This document shows, in pieces, positions 1 through 12,300 of a DNA stretch of 64,000 bases. A program made the position numbers and the translations under genes. The notes below the pieces were generated by a model. The model was not told the origin of the DNA. It saw only the letters and a list, made by a program, of their open reading frames with translations, and made no database searches. Origin of the DNA: JANRIG01 sp033765235 (GTDB taxonomy: Bacteria; Bacteroidota; Bacteroidia; Cytophagales; UBA9547); the NCBI GenBank assembly GCA_033765235.1, contig JANRIG010000014.1, positions 13,258-77,257 of the forward strand, read 5' to 3'. Positions within the stretch are counted from its first letter, which is position 1. Each line of letters begins with the position of its first letter.

Positions 1-888
1 TTACAGTTTCTCAACGGGCAACCCTCTGTACATCTTATGTTTCAAAATATATCAGGTTGGGGAAATGCAATATATTTGGATAATATCAATATACACACCC
101 CCATTCGTACAGCACCTCCCGTGGCCGATTTTTATGCAGCTCCTACTACAGTTTGTCAAGGCCAAAGTGTGACATTTGCAGACATATCTACCCAATACCC
201 TACCGGCTGGAGTTGGAATATTACCGAAAAAAACAACGGTGCTACCCCTATCACCTCCACACAGCAATATTTGCTCATCATATTCAATATTTCAGGCACC
301 TACCACGTGAGCCTTACTACCCAAAATGCTTTAGGTACAAGCTCTGCCTTGACCAAAAATAACTATATAAAAGTAAATACCCCGCCCCAAGTAAGCATTT
401 TGACATCTACTACCTTGCTCGGTACATGCAACCCTGCAACCGTACTCACTGCCACAGGAGCGCAGCACTACAAATGGTACGACTACAAAGGCACCCAAGT
501 GGTAGGCAATCAGGCTACACTAGCCATAAACCCCTCACTGTCTGCAATATATACTGTGTATGGCACCGATGCTAACGGATGTGTAAACAGTGCATTTGTA
601 GAAATAGAAGTGCAAGATACTTGTCTTACTTCATTAAACAATAATATTAATAATACCTCATGGATACTATATCCAAATCCTGCTGAAGACTTATTGTATA
701 TATATAATACCAGAGGCTACTATACAAAAACTACATTACATATATATGATGTGTATGGCAAAATGGTGATGAACAAGGCAATTGACAATAGTATAATGAT
801 AGATTTATCCAAAATTTCGCAAGGCATATATTTTGTGCATATTGAGGCACCACAAGGTATAAATAATATAAAGTTTATAAAGCAATGA
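1..888 (+). CDS. Secreted T9SS cargo protein, 3' end only (PKD-like domain and type A sorting domain)
   Basis: The frame is open to the left edge, so this is the C-terminal part of a larger gene. The first methionine at 37 is not the start. The visible part opens with a motif around 'GWGNAIYLDNI', which resembles the segment that ends the catalytic or MAM-like part of many Bacteroidota surface proteins. A PKD-like domain follows ('FYAAPTTVCQGQSVTFADIS'), then a second Ig-like module with the 'YKWYDYKG' pattern. The last 75 or so residues have the type A T9SS sorting pattern: 'YPNPAEDLLYI', 'IYDVYGKMV', 'GIYFVHI' and a final lysine-rich strand. The protein is therefore probably exported by the Por/type IX system and anchored at or released from the cell surface. 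The enzymatic function lies outside the window and cannot be called. Confidence 0.8.
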   Translation, partial: LQFLNGQPSVHLMFQNISGWGNAIYLDNINIHTPIRTAPPVADFYAAPTTVCQGQSVTFADISTQYPTGWSWNITEKNNGATPITSTQQYLLIIFNISGTYHVSLTTQNALGTSSALTKNNYIKVNTPPQVSILTSTTLLGTCNPATVLTATGAQHYKWYDYKGTQVVGNQATLAINPSLSAIYTVYGTDANGCVNSAFVEIEVQDTCLTSLNNNINNTSWILYPNPAEDLLYIYNTRGYYTKTTLHIYDVYGKMVMNKAIDNSIMIDLSKISQGIYFVHIEAPQGINNIKFIKQ

Positions 889-966
889 TCAATGCGTGGG
901 CTATGACACTTTAATAACATATTGAATGTAATAATAATCAAATGAAAATAATGTGCCCTTTGAGTA

Positions 967-2058
967 TCAATTCCTCTTTATCAGGTCATACTCAAAGTCC
1001 GGGCAAGGCAACCTTCTGAACTTGGGTGCCCTACGTGTACGAAATACATACGACAAATTTATCTCATGCACACCTCCGGTGCCAATACCCTGTGTAGATA
1101 CCGTAAGGTCATAGGCATAGCCAAATCCTATACCCATGAGGCTGCCACCTACCAAAAATACAACAGACTCATTATTAGGATAGTATCTGCCTCCGGAGCC
1201 GTCAGCTGTGCTGGAGCGGGTAGCTTTTATAGGTATGCCTCGGTACCATACACCTGCCAGCATCCACTTATAAGTCCAGTATATGCCTAAGTCTATTTGG
1301 TCGTTCTGAAAGTTAAAATAACTGTCGGTGCCTCCTTGCGTTTTCCATGTAGCAGTAGGTATTATACTCATCATGATAGGATTATCCGAGTGCTTACCGT
1401 CTGCATCAGGGTGTAATAATATCGGGATTTTATATCCTCCGGTTAATGTTATTTTCACTGGCCATACTTCTTTAGTTAATGGGGTAAATTTAATATCAGG
1501 TTTGTTAAGATGGTGCATTGAAAACGAAGCCCAAAGTCTGCGTGTAAAAAACAAAGCTCCAAAGCTTATATCAGGGGCTATATTGCTGCCTGCAAAGCCC
1601 CCGCTCGATACAGGTTCTCGATCATTTACAAGGTCTGCCGGTAATACTCCTGCGCCCAGCCCACTACTGATAAAGCCTCCCTGCAAGCCAAATCGCAGTG
1701 TGTATGCATTGGTAAGCCTCACCTCATAGGCATAGGCTACGTTAAAATGGGTAGAGGTAATACTGCTGCCACTCGAGCCTTGATAATCTTGTATTACAGA
1801 TGCACCCAGCCCACTTTTGTATTTCATGAAATAGGTGTCAAATGATGCAAAATAAGTGTAATACTTAGCAGGTTGCAAATACCACTGCCACCGAGCATGT
1901 AGCATAAAGCGGTTGGCATGGCGGCTGCCTGCAAAGGCAGGATTTATATACATGGGCACTGCATAAAACATAGAAAATTGTATGTCTTGAGCATAGCTTA
2001 TGGCAGCGTGTAAGGTAAAAAATAATACTAATAATGCCTTTGTGATTTTATTCATCAA
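967..2058 (-). CDS. PorP/SprF family type IX secretion outer-membrane protein (copy 1)
   Basis: 363 residues, beginning with a signal peptide that ends near 'AISYAQ'. The mature start 'DIQFSMFYAVPMYINPAFAGS' is the hallmark PorP/SprF opening (Q-FSQFY-NP-YLNPA-AG). The rest has alternating aromatic and glycine-rich strands, as in a membrane-bound beta barrel, including 'YDLTVSTQGIGTGGVHEINLSYVF' near the end. SprF-type proteins are needed for export or attachment of type B cargo such as SprB. The gene lies 57 bases downstream of a second family member on the same strand, and the pair is divergent from a giant type B cargo gene. That supports a role as its dedicated partner. No separate promoter was seen, so co-transcription with 2116-3174 is likely. 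Confidence 0.88.
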   Translation of the reverse strand: MMNKITKALLVLFFTLHAAISYAQDIQFSMFYAVPMYINPAFAGSRHANRFMLHARWQWYLQPAKYYTYFASFDTYFMKYKSGLGASVIQDYQGSSGSSITSTHFNVAYAYEVRLTNAYTLRFGLQGGFISSGLGAGVLPADLVNDREPVSSGGFAGSNIAPDISFGALFFTRRLWASFSMHHLNKPDIKFTPLTKEVWPVKITLTGGYKIPILLHPDADGKHSDNPIMMSIIPTATWKTQGGTDSYFNFQNDQIDLGIYWTYKWMLAGVWYRGIPIKATRSSTADGSGGRYYPNNESVVFLVGGSLMGIGFGYAYDLTVSTQGIGTGGVHEINLSYVFRTRRAPKFRRLPCPDFEYDLIKRN

Positions 2059-2115
2059 TACCGTTATACATTAAAGCAATAAAGTAAGTACATATTTTTT
2101 CAATATCCAAATATG

Positions 2116-3174
2116 CTACATGAGCGGGGTATGGAATTTTGAAGATTTTTTGGTTTTCTTGCTAAAATGTACCGTTGTTTTAAATGATATTTCGTAGGTG
2201 CTTGCAGTGCCAAAACCGCTCTTACTGAGGGCAGATGTGCCAAAGTCATAGCTAAGACCAAGGTTAAAATGTTTATTCCCAAAACCTAATAAAAAAACCA
2301 GTCCATCGTTAAACCTGTATGAGCTGCCAATGGCAATTTTGGTAGGTCGCAAATATTCCTCATGGTCAGTAAATAAATAGGTAAAATTGCCCCCTGCCAT
2401 CAGCATATTGTCCGATGCCTGCAATACATATATATAGTTGGGCGAAAAATTTAAGTTTTTGGCTACATGTATCTCTATGCCTCCGTGAAACTTTAGCAGA
2501 ATAGGTGCACGCACAGTCACCCCCTGCACATAAGACTCATTGGGTCTGGTAAGGTGCGAGGCAGCAAATCCAAAATAGGCACTGATACCCGGCTGGTAAA
2601 TATTACGCCCTGCATTATAGTAATATAGCAACCCGGCTCCTACCTCAGGGTGAAATTTTGAAGGTATGTTTTGATAATTGGCATCATTATTATTGGTGCT
2701 GTTCTGTGTGCCGGTACTTGCATCATAGCTGCTGCCCCATATGTAATTTTGTGAATTTCCTTGCATCTGTATCCCGCCAAGTTGTATGCCAAAAGTAATA
2801 TTTTGTGCTGTGGTGGCTGCTATGTGCAGATTGTAGGCAGCATTTATGCTAAACCACAATAAGTTTATGCCGCCCCCCATATTAGAATTGAGGATATTGG
2901 CACCAAAGCCTCCTTTATGATAATTTTTCTCTCCCTTATCGTGATATGGCACTATTACTGCAAATTGTGATGAGGTGTATGGATTTATGCCTACCCATTG
3001 CGAGCGGTGTATACCACTAAAGGCTACTTTGTGCTCCAGCCCGCTTAGTGCAGGATTAAGATAAATAGATGAAGCATAAAATTGCGAAAATATAGGCTCT
3101 TTCTGTGCAAATACTGAAAAATATTGGCCTAAAAATATGAATATTAATACGAAATATTGTCGAAAACGTTCCAA
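2116..3174 (-). CDS. PorP/SprF family type IX secretion outer-membrane protein (copy 2)
   Basis: 352 residues. The signal peptide ends near 'YFSVFAQ', followed by 'KEPIFSQFYASSIYLNPALSGLE', the standard PorP/SprF N-terminus. Later segments such as 'VVPYHDKGEKNYHKGGFGANIL' and 'IAIGSSYRFNDGLVFLLGFG' fit a family barrel with conserved glycine and aromatic positions. It is clearly diverged from its neighbour at 967-2058, so the two are not a recent duplication. It is the first gene of the minus-strand pair, and a good Bacteroidota promoter (3202-3230) lies just upstream. Its start is 193 bases from the start of the 5075-residue adhesin on the other strand. Family membership is clear from the sequence; pairing with the adhesin is inferred from position. 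Confidence 0.88.
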   Translation of the reverse strand: MERFRQYFVLIFIFLGQYFSVFAQKEPIFSQFYASSIYLNPALSGLEHKVAFSGIHRSQWVGINPYTSSQFAVIVPYHDKGEKNYHKGGFGANILNSNMGGGINLLWFSINAAYNLHIAATTAQNITFGIQLGGIQMQGNSQNYIWGSSYDASTGTQNSTNNNDANYQNIPSKFHPEVGAGLLYYYNAGRNIYQPGISAYFGFAASHLTRPNESYVQGVTVRAPILLKFHGGIEIHVAKNLNFSPNYIYVLQASDNMLMAGGNFTYLFTDHEEYLRPTKIAIGSSYRFNDGLVFLLGFGNKHFNLGLSYDFGTSALSKSGFGTASTYEISFKTTVHFSKKTKKSSKFHTPLM

Positions 3175-3201
3175 CGCTTTATTCAGAATTACTTACTTTC
3201 G

Positions 3202-3230
3202 CAAAAATAGTTAAATATTTATGATTTCAA
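3202..3230 (-). promoter_or_regulatory. Candidate Bacteroidota sigma promoter for the PorP/SprF pair
   Basis: On the minus strand, TTG (3228-3230) is followed after 18 bases by TATTTTTG (3202-3209). This fits the -33 TTG and -7 TAnnTTTG consensus of Bacteroidota. Transcription would begin around 3195, giving a leader of about 20 bases to the ATG at 3174. Confidence 0.55.
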
Positions 3231-3367
3231 CACATTGGTAGTTACTTTCGTATATATAGTTGTATATATCTTTAATTTTACATTATGATACGTGCAGATT
3301 TTAATATTCTCTTTTTTTATATTAATATTGAAATCAGATTTATTTTCAAGAAACTAACAATTGCTTT

Positions 3368-6300
3368 ATGTTAAAAAAGCTATACATATTTATTGCCATC
3401 ACACTATCGTTATTAACGGTTACTCATACATATGCCACCCACGTGGTAGGGGGTGTATTGGAGTATGTGCGCATAGGCCCGGGAAGTTTGCCCAACTCGT
3501 CCCGATACAAAGTAGTGCTCAAATTGTGGCGCGATGCTGCAGGTAATCCTTGGTTTCCTCCCAGTGCCCTCATAGAAGTACGTGGCGATACACTACCTAT
3601 CAACCCACTCACAGCTACATTGCCGGGCGGTAGTTTTGATCCATACGTTACTACTTATCCCGGTGGTACTACCTATCCCTATGGCGGTATCAATAGGATG
3701 GTAAGTGGCACTAACAGCAATGCTCCACAGTTCAAGCGCGATTTTACCATTACTTGGGGTGGTGCTCAGGCAGCATTAGATACATTTATGATACGTAGTG
3801 GAGCTCTAAGTGCTACAGCACAAAACGGCAACACAAGACTTTTCCCTTCTACTAATGTACCCTCTTATGAAAACCCATCGTGGAACCGCGCTCTTAAGAC
3901 ATATCCTACCGTACAGTATAATCGTGATGGATATGGTTTTGTAAAAGGAGTTTTTAATACGGTATCAGGGGAAGTACTATCTGCCAATGGAGATAGAACC
4001 AACTTTACAGATGCTTGTGTTGGAGGCAGACTATGCGTTGAGCAATATGTAAACACTTGTACATTTGCACCCAAAGTAGCCATACAATGGGCTGAGTATA
4101 TCAGAGTTGTAGATTTGCCCAATATCCCCGGAGGCTATCATATGACCTTTAGGCTGTGTTGCCGCAACAATGCACTCCAAAACCTTAATAACCCGGGCAG
4201 CACCAGCTACGCAGTATACGCACGCATACCCGATGTAGCCAGATTAGACAATGCTACCAACACATGGCAACAACTCTATACCACTCTTGGGATCAATATA
4301 AATACTACTTTAGGGTTTAACAACAATACTACCACAGGGGTGAGTATTGTAAGCGGTAGCTCAGTCACTATGGGCAACTATACTTCACCGGGCACCGGTA
4401 AGTCGCTTGTGCAAATGGTGCGCAACTCAAGCCCTCGCTTTAGGTCAGTGCCACCACTGTTTGTTTGCAGTTATAACCAATTTATAGAAGATGTACTGGG
4501 CGTGCAGCAAAACCCTGCTTATGACCATGGTGCCAATGACCTTGATGCTGACTCAGTACAATATGAAGTAGTCAATGCCTATGATGAGCAAGGTCCATTC
4601 ACAGATACTTGGGGAGGTCTTCCGGCAACTAATATTAATGGAACTTTATTCTCAGGCAATATGAGGCTCTTTGCCACTACATTACCGGGCTTCCCATACC
4701 CCGACAATGTGAATTTGGCCACTTACAGGTATGCACAATACAGATCGCCATATACTCCCACAAACCCACTTAGCAATAGTGCCTCTTGGCAAGGCATCAT
4801 ACTCAATACATCCACAGGTACAATGCAAATAAGACCTCAGGTAAATGTACAAGGATTGTATGTGGTAGCCATAAGAGCGCGTGAGTTTAGAAAAATGAAC
4901 GACGGAACTCTCCGTTTTTTGGGTGAAGTCACCCGCGACTATCAGTTCAGAGTACTCAATTGTCCGGCACCTGCCATAGCAGCCATAGGCAATTCGGACC
5001 AATGTAATGGCACTAATACTGTAAATTTAGTCAATAATAATATCAATGGTATATCCAACTTCTATTGGGATACCGGCAGAGACCGCTATACCAATACATT
5101 AGCAGGGGTCAACAACCTTAGAAGGCGCACTGATAATACAGTTAATGATTTTCCATTAGCTGCCAATACTACTACTGCTACGTTGCCCAGTTTCAACTTT
5201 CAAAATCCGGGTACCTATTATGTGAAGTTAGTCATACAGCGTGGCACCAAATGTGCTGACTCAGTGTATCGCCCCGTAAATGTAACCAGTGTGCGTGCAG
5301 GTTGGGGACAAAACCCAAGTGGACAAGTCTGTGTGAATAATGGAGTACTATTTGACCCATTCATGAGTAGCTCAGTAGTGGGTATTACTACTGTGTCAGG
5401 CTCCAGCACATGGACAAATCCTGCTACCAACCCTATACCTACAAGGCGCGTATCAGTCACAGGGGTAGGGTTTGTTAATAAAATGTTCAAATGGATGAAG
5501 CCCAATGGCTCACTACCTGTGGAAGGTGATACAATGCAGATAAATAACTATCCGCTTCCTCAACCGGCCCGTGTACAGCGAGTAGTATGGAACTTTGGTG
5601 ATAATGTTCAACAAATATTCTCATTTTCAGGCAGTTCATTGCAGCCTTTTGGATGCATAGTGGGTGCTACCTCTACACTGGGTTTAGGTATAGTTTGTGC
5701 CAATACCACTGTGGTGGCATTCAACCCCGCCCATGTGGCAAGTGTGCCGGGCGTAAGACATGCTTATACCTCATCAGGCAGTTATGTAGGATCTATGACC
5801 GTGTGGAACCAATTTGGTTGTCAAAGTTCGCTCACCCGCAGTGTGGTAGTTATTCAAAATCGTCCTTCTGCCACGGCTTTGGGAGGTCCGGTGTGTCTTA
5901 ATAATCCGCTTATTACCATACCCGGTACAGTAAGTTCAGCGGTAGGTGGTATATGGTCACAAACTCCCCTTACCGGAACATTTTTAAGCCCTATATCAGC
6001 AGTGGGACCCAATTTGTCTATGATTTATAGGCTAAACACCACCGTTTCGCCCAATCTTACCGTAAACTTGGCACTATCTACCTATGGCAACGGTGCTTGC
6101 CCTACGGGCGTGATATCAAATGTAGGTATAGGTGTATTAGCAGCACCTGCAGTAGATGCAGGTAACAATGCCACCATTTGTCGAAACAATAGAAACTATA
6201 GAGTCACAGGCTCTATCACAGGTCTTACCAATACAGGATTTTGGCGCACCAAAGGTACAGGTACATTTGAAAACGGGCTTACCACCATATCCACAAGTCA

Positions 6301-9300
6301 CTTAAATGCACATACATATACGCTTTCCTTAGCAGATAGTACTGCCGGTAGTGTACAATTGGTATTACAAAGTACTAATAATAATGTGTGTACAGCAGTG
6401 AAAGACAGTATCACGCTTACCCTAGGCCCAACTAGTTCCATCCCTACTGTAAATGTAGGTCCTGACAGGCAAGTAGGATCCAATAATACAATACTTACAG
6501 TGACAGGGGTCACCTACACCAATTCTCCCGGCATTCAGTGGCAAGCTATTCCGGCTACGGGAGGCACATTCACCCCCATAGGAACCACTACCTCTACTAC
6601 CATGGTATATGTGCCTTCAGCAGCAGACATCATAAGTACTACTGTTACACTAAGAGCCATGACTACCATCATTACTACCAACGGCAGTTGCTTAAATGTA
6701 TTTGACGATTTAAAGTTGACTATACTGCCATGTCCGGTAGTTACCATAAGAGTCACAAACCCTACACCATGTACTAACAAAGCTATAGTGACAGTCACTG
6801 GCACATTTACGGGCGCAGGGGGTGCAGTATGGTCGGGTGGTTTAGGTACTTATTTGCCTAGTGCAATATCTCCCAACCTTGAAACTATAGCTGTAGGTGT
6901 TCAAAAAACTACATTAATATATCTGCCTACCCAAGCAGAGATAGATGCACTTATCCAAAATCTTACGCTTACCACCACCATCAATGGGCTGTGCAATCCT
7001 GTGTCTGCAGTATCAGAAAATATTGTTTATCAACCTGCCCCCATATTAAGCATAGTAGGAGCACCATCTATAAGTCTTTGTAAAAATAATTCTAACGTAA
7101 GTTTAGATTTTAACGGGTACAAAAAACTTTTGGGTACACTTATTCCTATCAATTTCCCCGATGCCAACATCACCTTAGATTGGTCATCTACCGGAAGAAC
7201 ATCGTCTCTGTCTCCTGTCAATGGTAAACCTACTACATATACCGCAGGTACAGATACCTCATTGGGTGCTGTAAGAATATTCCTCACTGCTACTCAAACC
7301 AACTGCTTGCCGGTATATGATACATTGAATGTATCATTCAACAATAATCCATCACTATCCGCAGGACCTAGCCAAACCGTGTGCGACAATAACTTAGTGG
7401 TATCACTCTCAGGCTCAGTAACTGCACCCGCTACAGGAGGCAGATGGCGCACGAGCGGTACAGGTATATTTCAGTCTACAGGCACCAACGAATCTACACT
7501 ACTCAACGATATTTACATACCCAATGCAGCCAATGGTACTGTTACCCTCACATTATCAACCACAGGTGCAAGCATAGGCAATGGAGTAGGGCAGTGCAGG
7601 GTGCAAACTACATTCATGAACGTATCTATCTCTCCTGCCCCCAATGTAAGATTTGCTACAGTACCCACCATATGCGAGAATGTGGCATCTACTGCCGGCA
7701 TATCTCTATCTGCCACTATATCAGGCAGTAATGTCACTTCATCTACCCAAGGTACTTGGGTTAGCGGTGCGGGTACTTACAGCCCGGGCAATTCAAACTT
7801 TGTGATAAGCCCCGACCCCATCAATGGCGGGCTTATGTCTGCCAGCAGCATTATATATACGCCTAGCACTTCAGAGCTCTCTGCTAAGACATTTGCTCTC
7901 AATGTCACTGCCTCAGGATTAGGAAATTGTATTTCTGTTAATAATACTTTAGTAGTAACTATTGCAGGCAAACCTTTGGCCAAAATACTCACTACCAACG
8001 GACCTGTGTGTGCCAATAATGCAACCATAAATCTTACTGCCACTATATCAGGTGCTACCGGTCAAGTATGGTCAGGTCCTGTAAACTCTGTAACGGGCGG
8101 GTTAAGCGCAAGCTATACACCCAATACAACTGAAATAAATAGTGGACGTGTAGTGTTTAGATTACAAACTTTGGGTGAATTAAATAACTGTAATCCCGAG
8201 TTTGATGTAGCCACTGTGAATATAAACCTTGCTCCGGTGGTAGGTACCGGTGGAAACATCATAGCATGTATTAATGATAATGTGATTACTATCACCGGCA
8301 ATATATCATCACCAGCCACATCAGGACTTTGGACTACCAGCGGCAGTGGTTTTTTTGGTGCCTCAGGCAGCAGTAGCACGCTCTCACTGCCTGTCACAGA
8401 TATGACCTCTGTATATCGTCCTTCTGCTTTAGATAAATCTTCTGCATTGCCCATAAAACTTACCCTTACCTCGCAAGGCAATGGCAATTGTAATCCTGTG
8501 TTTGATATCATGAATCTATCATTTGCACAAACTACTACTGCCAATGCAGGCTCAGGATACACTATATGTGTGAATGACTTTCCAATAAACCTAAATGCCT
8601 CAGGGTCTGCAGGCTCATGGCAAACAGCCCCCGGCACATTTGGCTCATCAGGCACAAGTACCAGCACGCAGCTGGTTGACACATTTACCCCTAATTCTAC
8701 ACTTCCGGGGATAGTATCACTTACTTGGCGCACCAACTCTACCAATCAGTGCCCTGCTGTACAATCTACTGTCACATTCACTGTACTATCTGCACCTACA
8801 GTGAATACAGGAGGTAATATTACCGTGTGCGGTACCAATAGGAATGTGCCATTGGCAGGTATATCATCCAGTGGGTCAGGCACTTGGGCGTCAGGAGGTT
8901 TTGGCAACTTTACTTCCACAGGTGCATCATTCAGCACAGGACTCAATGATGTGTATGTATTGCATAACAATGATATACTTGCAGGGCAGGTAGTACTCAC
9001 CCTATCCAGCACCAATACCAACCCATGCTCGCAGGTGAGAGCTACCAAAATAATATTTATCACACCACCTATTTCATCAGATGCAGGGCCTGACCAACTC
9101 TTTTGTGTGACTCAAAACGTAATCACCGTCACAGGTGGTGTGCTGGCCAATGGCTCACCTGTATCAGTGCCTACAGGCTATTGGATGCGCCACACTACAG
9201 CTACAGGATTATTCGCTGCAGGCGTACAAACATTTATCGGTAATAACACTACTTACACTTTAGGACTCCTTGATATACAACAGGCTCCATTAGTATTAAG

Positions 9301-12300
9301 ATTCAAAGCCAATTCCTTTGGAGCATGTACTGCTCCTGCCGAAGATACTGTGAAATATACTTTTCAAAGATCACCTTTCGGTTTCATACAATCTGTAAGC
9401 GGCGCAGTGTGCTCAGATACAGCTTATATAAGTATATTAGCCTCATTCACAGGTGCCGGTGGCATGGAATGGCTTACCACGGGCACAGGTACTTTCTTCC
9501 CAGACAGGTTCACAGCCAACGCTCGCTATGTGCCTACCGCAGCAGACGTGTCTAGAGGTTTTGTAGATTTCAGTATCAGGTTGTTGGGTAGCGGTGTATG
9601 TAATGGAGCTACTTTTGGATACACTACTGTAGGTATTTCGCCTAAGCCTTCTGTCAGTGCAGGCAGCGATGAAAATATTTGTTCTAACATAGGTACTGTG
9701 AATCTTACAGGGGCTAGAGTATTAAACACAGTAAATAATACACCACCTACGGCTGTGCTGTGGTACACCTCCAACGTGAGCAGCCTCACAGGATTTAGCA
9801 GCAATACCAACTTTAGTTTCACAGGCTTTAGCACCAACTCAGGAGCATCGCCCACTTATACATTGTCGTCCAATGACTTAACCAATGGCTCTGTCACATT
9901 ATATATCAGTGTCACCGGTCCCGGAGCCTGCCGAGCACAGACTGCACGCAAAATATTGACTATATATGATGCTCCAGTAGTGAGTGTAGGCTCAGCTTCA
10001 GAGACATATTGCGGCGATGTAGCTTCACTCACCATATCAGGCACTACTACTTATGGTACACCTATTTGGCAAATTCACCCTACCGCTACAGGCTTTGGCA
10101 CTCTCACATCCATTGCAGGAGGCACCAAAGCAGCTTTTGTGCCGGTCACTACTTTGGGGGCAAGCATGCCATTGTCAGTAATATTCAACTTTGTGGTCAC
10201 AACATCTACTTGTAACAATGTAATAGGAAGTAAAACCATATTTCTCACTACCATACCCAATGTGAGCATTACAGGTGGGCTTACGTCTATATGTGGCGAT
10301 GTGCTGGGTCAAGTCACAGGTCTCTCTGCCTTTAGCCGTACGGGAGCAGGATTGTGGTCTTCTACTGCACCCGGAGGATTTTTTGCAAACAATGCTGTGT
10401 TGAGCAGTGGTACTTTTGTGCCTGTACAATCGTTCAAAGATGCTAATCATGGCAGAACATTTTGGATTACATTTACCTCAGACAATAATGGTATATGCAC
10501 CGCACGAAGAGACCATCGAGAGGTGCTCATACTCACACCCCCAAGTATTACGGGTGCAGGACTCACCGATGAGACTTATTGTACAGACATTAACACCCTC
10601 ACGCTGAGCAACATCACCATAACCAATGCTTCAGGATATTTAATTTATTCGTCAGGCCAAGGATTGTTCACCGCTTCATCTGCCAATACATTAGCAGGTG
10701 CTACACCATTTACCAACCAAATATACACCCCTGCCACAGTAGAAAAATTTGCAGGTACTACCATATTCACCTTAAGTACTACAGGGGTAGGCTCGTGCGC
10801 AGCCATTTCCAAACAAAAAGCCATTACCTATGTGCGAGAGCCGGGTGTATTTGCAGGAGGCGACCAAACTATATGTGCTTCTACCTCCTCGTTCCAACTA
10901 AGTGCATCTGTATCCGGCTTTGCAGGCATCACTTGGACTACCTCAGGCACAGGCAGCTTTGACAACATCAATATACTTGGACCGAGATATTTCTGGTCAA
11001 AACAAGACAGTATCAATGCAAGAAATGGTGTGTTAGTCACCATTACAGCTACAGTAGTGGGCAACTCACTTTGCCAACCCAAAACAAGCAGATTAAGATT
11101 AAACATTACCCCAAGGCCGCTCATAACTGTCACCGGTCCTATAGAAGTATGTGCGGATACCTCAGGGTTTCCTGTAAGAGCAATACTTAGTTTATCAAAT
11201 ACAGGGGTAAATTGGGTAAATATATCAAGTACTGCTCCGGGTAGTTTCTTTGCCAATGCATTTAACACCACGGTTACTTATGTGCCTTCGCCCGATGATA
11301 TATCGCGCAGGTCTGTGATATTATTAGCCTCTACTACGGGCAATGGCTCATGTACACCTGCAAGCAACACCATCACCATTAATATAAGACCTATACCAAG
11401 CATTACATTCACAGACTATGTGGTGTGCAAAGATGTGGGCAACTATATACCTCTGAGTTTCACGGGAGTTACGGGCAGTTATGTGAAACAGCCCATATCG
11501 CTGGGGCAGCATGATGTAAACAATGACTTAGTTACTTGGGCATCCAGTGGCAACGGCACCTTTATAGACAGTGCAGTAGTGCAAGTGAATGAGTTGTACT
11601 CCAGCAACTACCAAGTGACCCAAGAGGACAAAGATTTAGGTAAAATTACGCTTTTGGCAAAATTAAGAAGTTTTGACAACCTTTGTAAAGCAGTGCAATC
11701 GCGTATCAATGTCACCTTCATAGGTACACCAATTGTAAATGCAGGAGTGGATAAATCATATTGCCGTACCGTAGGCACAGTACAGCTCTCAGGTAGCGTT
11801 ACAGGACCTGAAACATATAAGTATTATTATAAATCACATCTTGCATATCATGGAAGATATGCTTCGAGTAATATTATTGACAGTTCATTGATACAAAATG
11901 TATCTGTGAGTACAGTGCAAGAAAATTTTATATTAAACAACGATGCATTTGGAGAACAAAAAATTATATTAGTAGCTTCTGCTTCAGGTATTTGCAAGGC
12001 TACATATACTGATACATTATCATTGAATATTAAGGCACCAATAAATTTAACATTTTCGGGTACATCTTCTTCAATAATATGCTCAGATAGTACATACTTT
12101 GACATTGTATTGCATGATACTAAACCTTTAGGTTCCGGCGACTCATCCACAGCTCAATACCCAGGATATGGAGTTGCATGGAGTGCGCGCAATGCCTTAG
12201 GGGTAGATGCCTCGTTCAGTCAGTTCTCGCCGGGGGTATTTGCTAAACGTAAACTTACTTATTTTCCTTCCACCTCTGATTATCAGTCGGGTGCAGTCAC

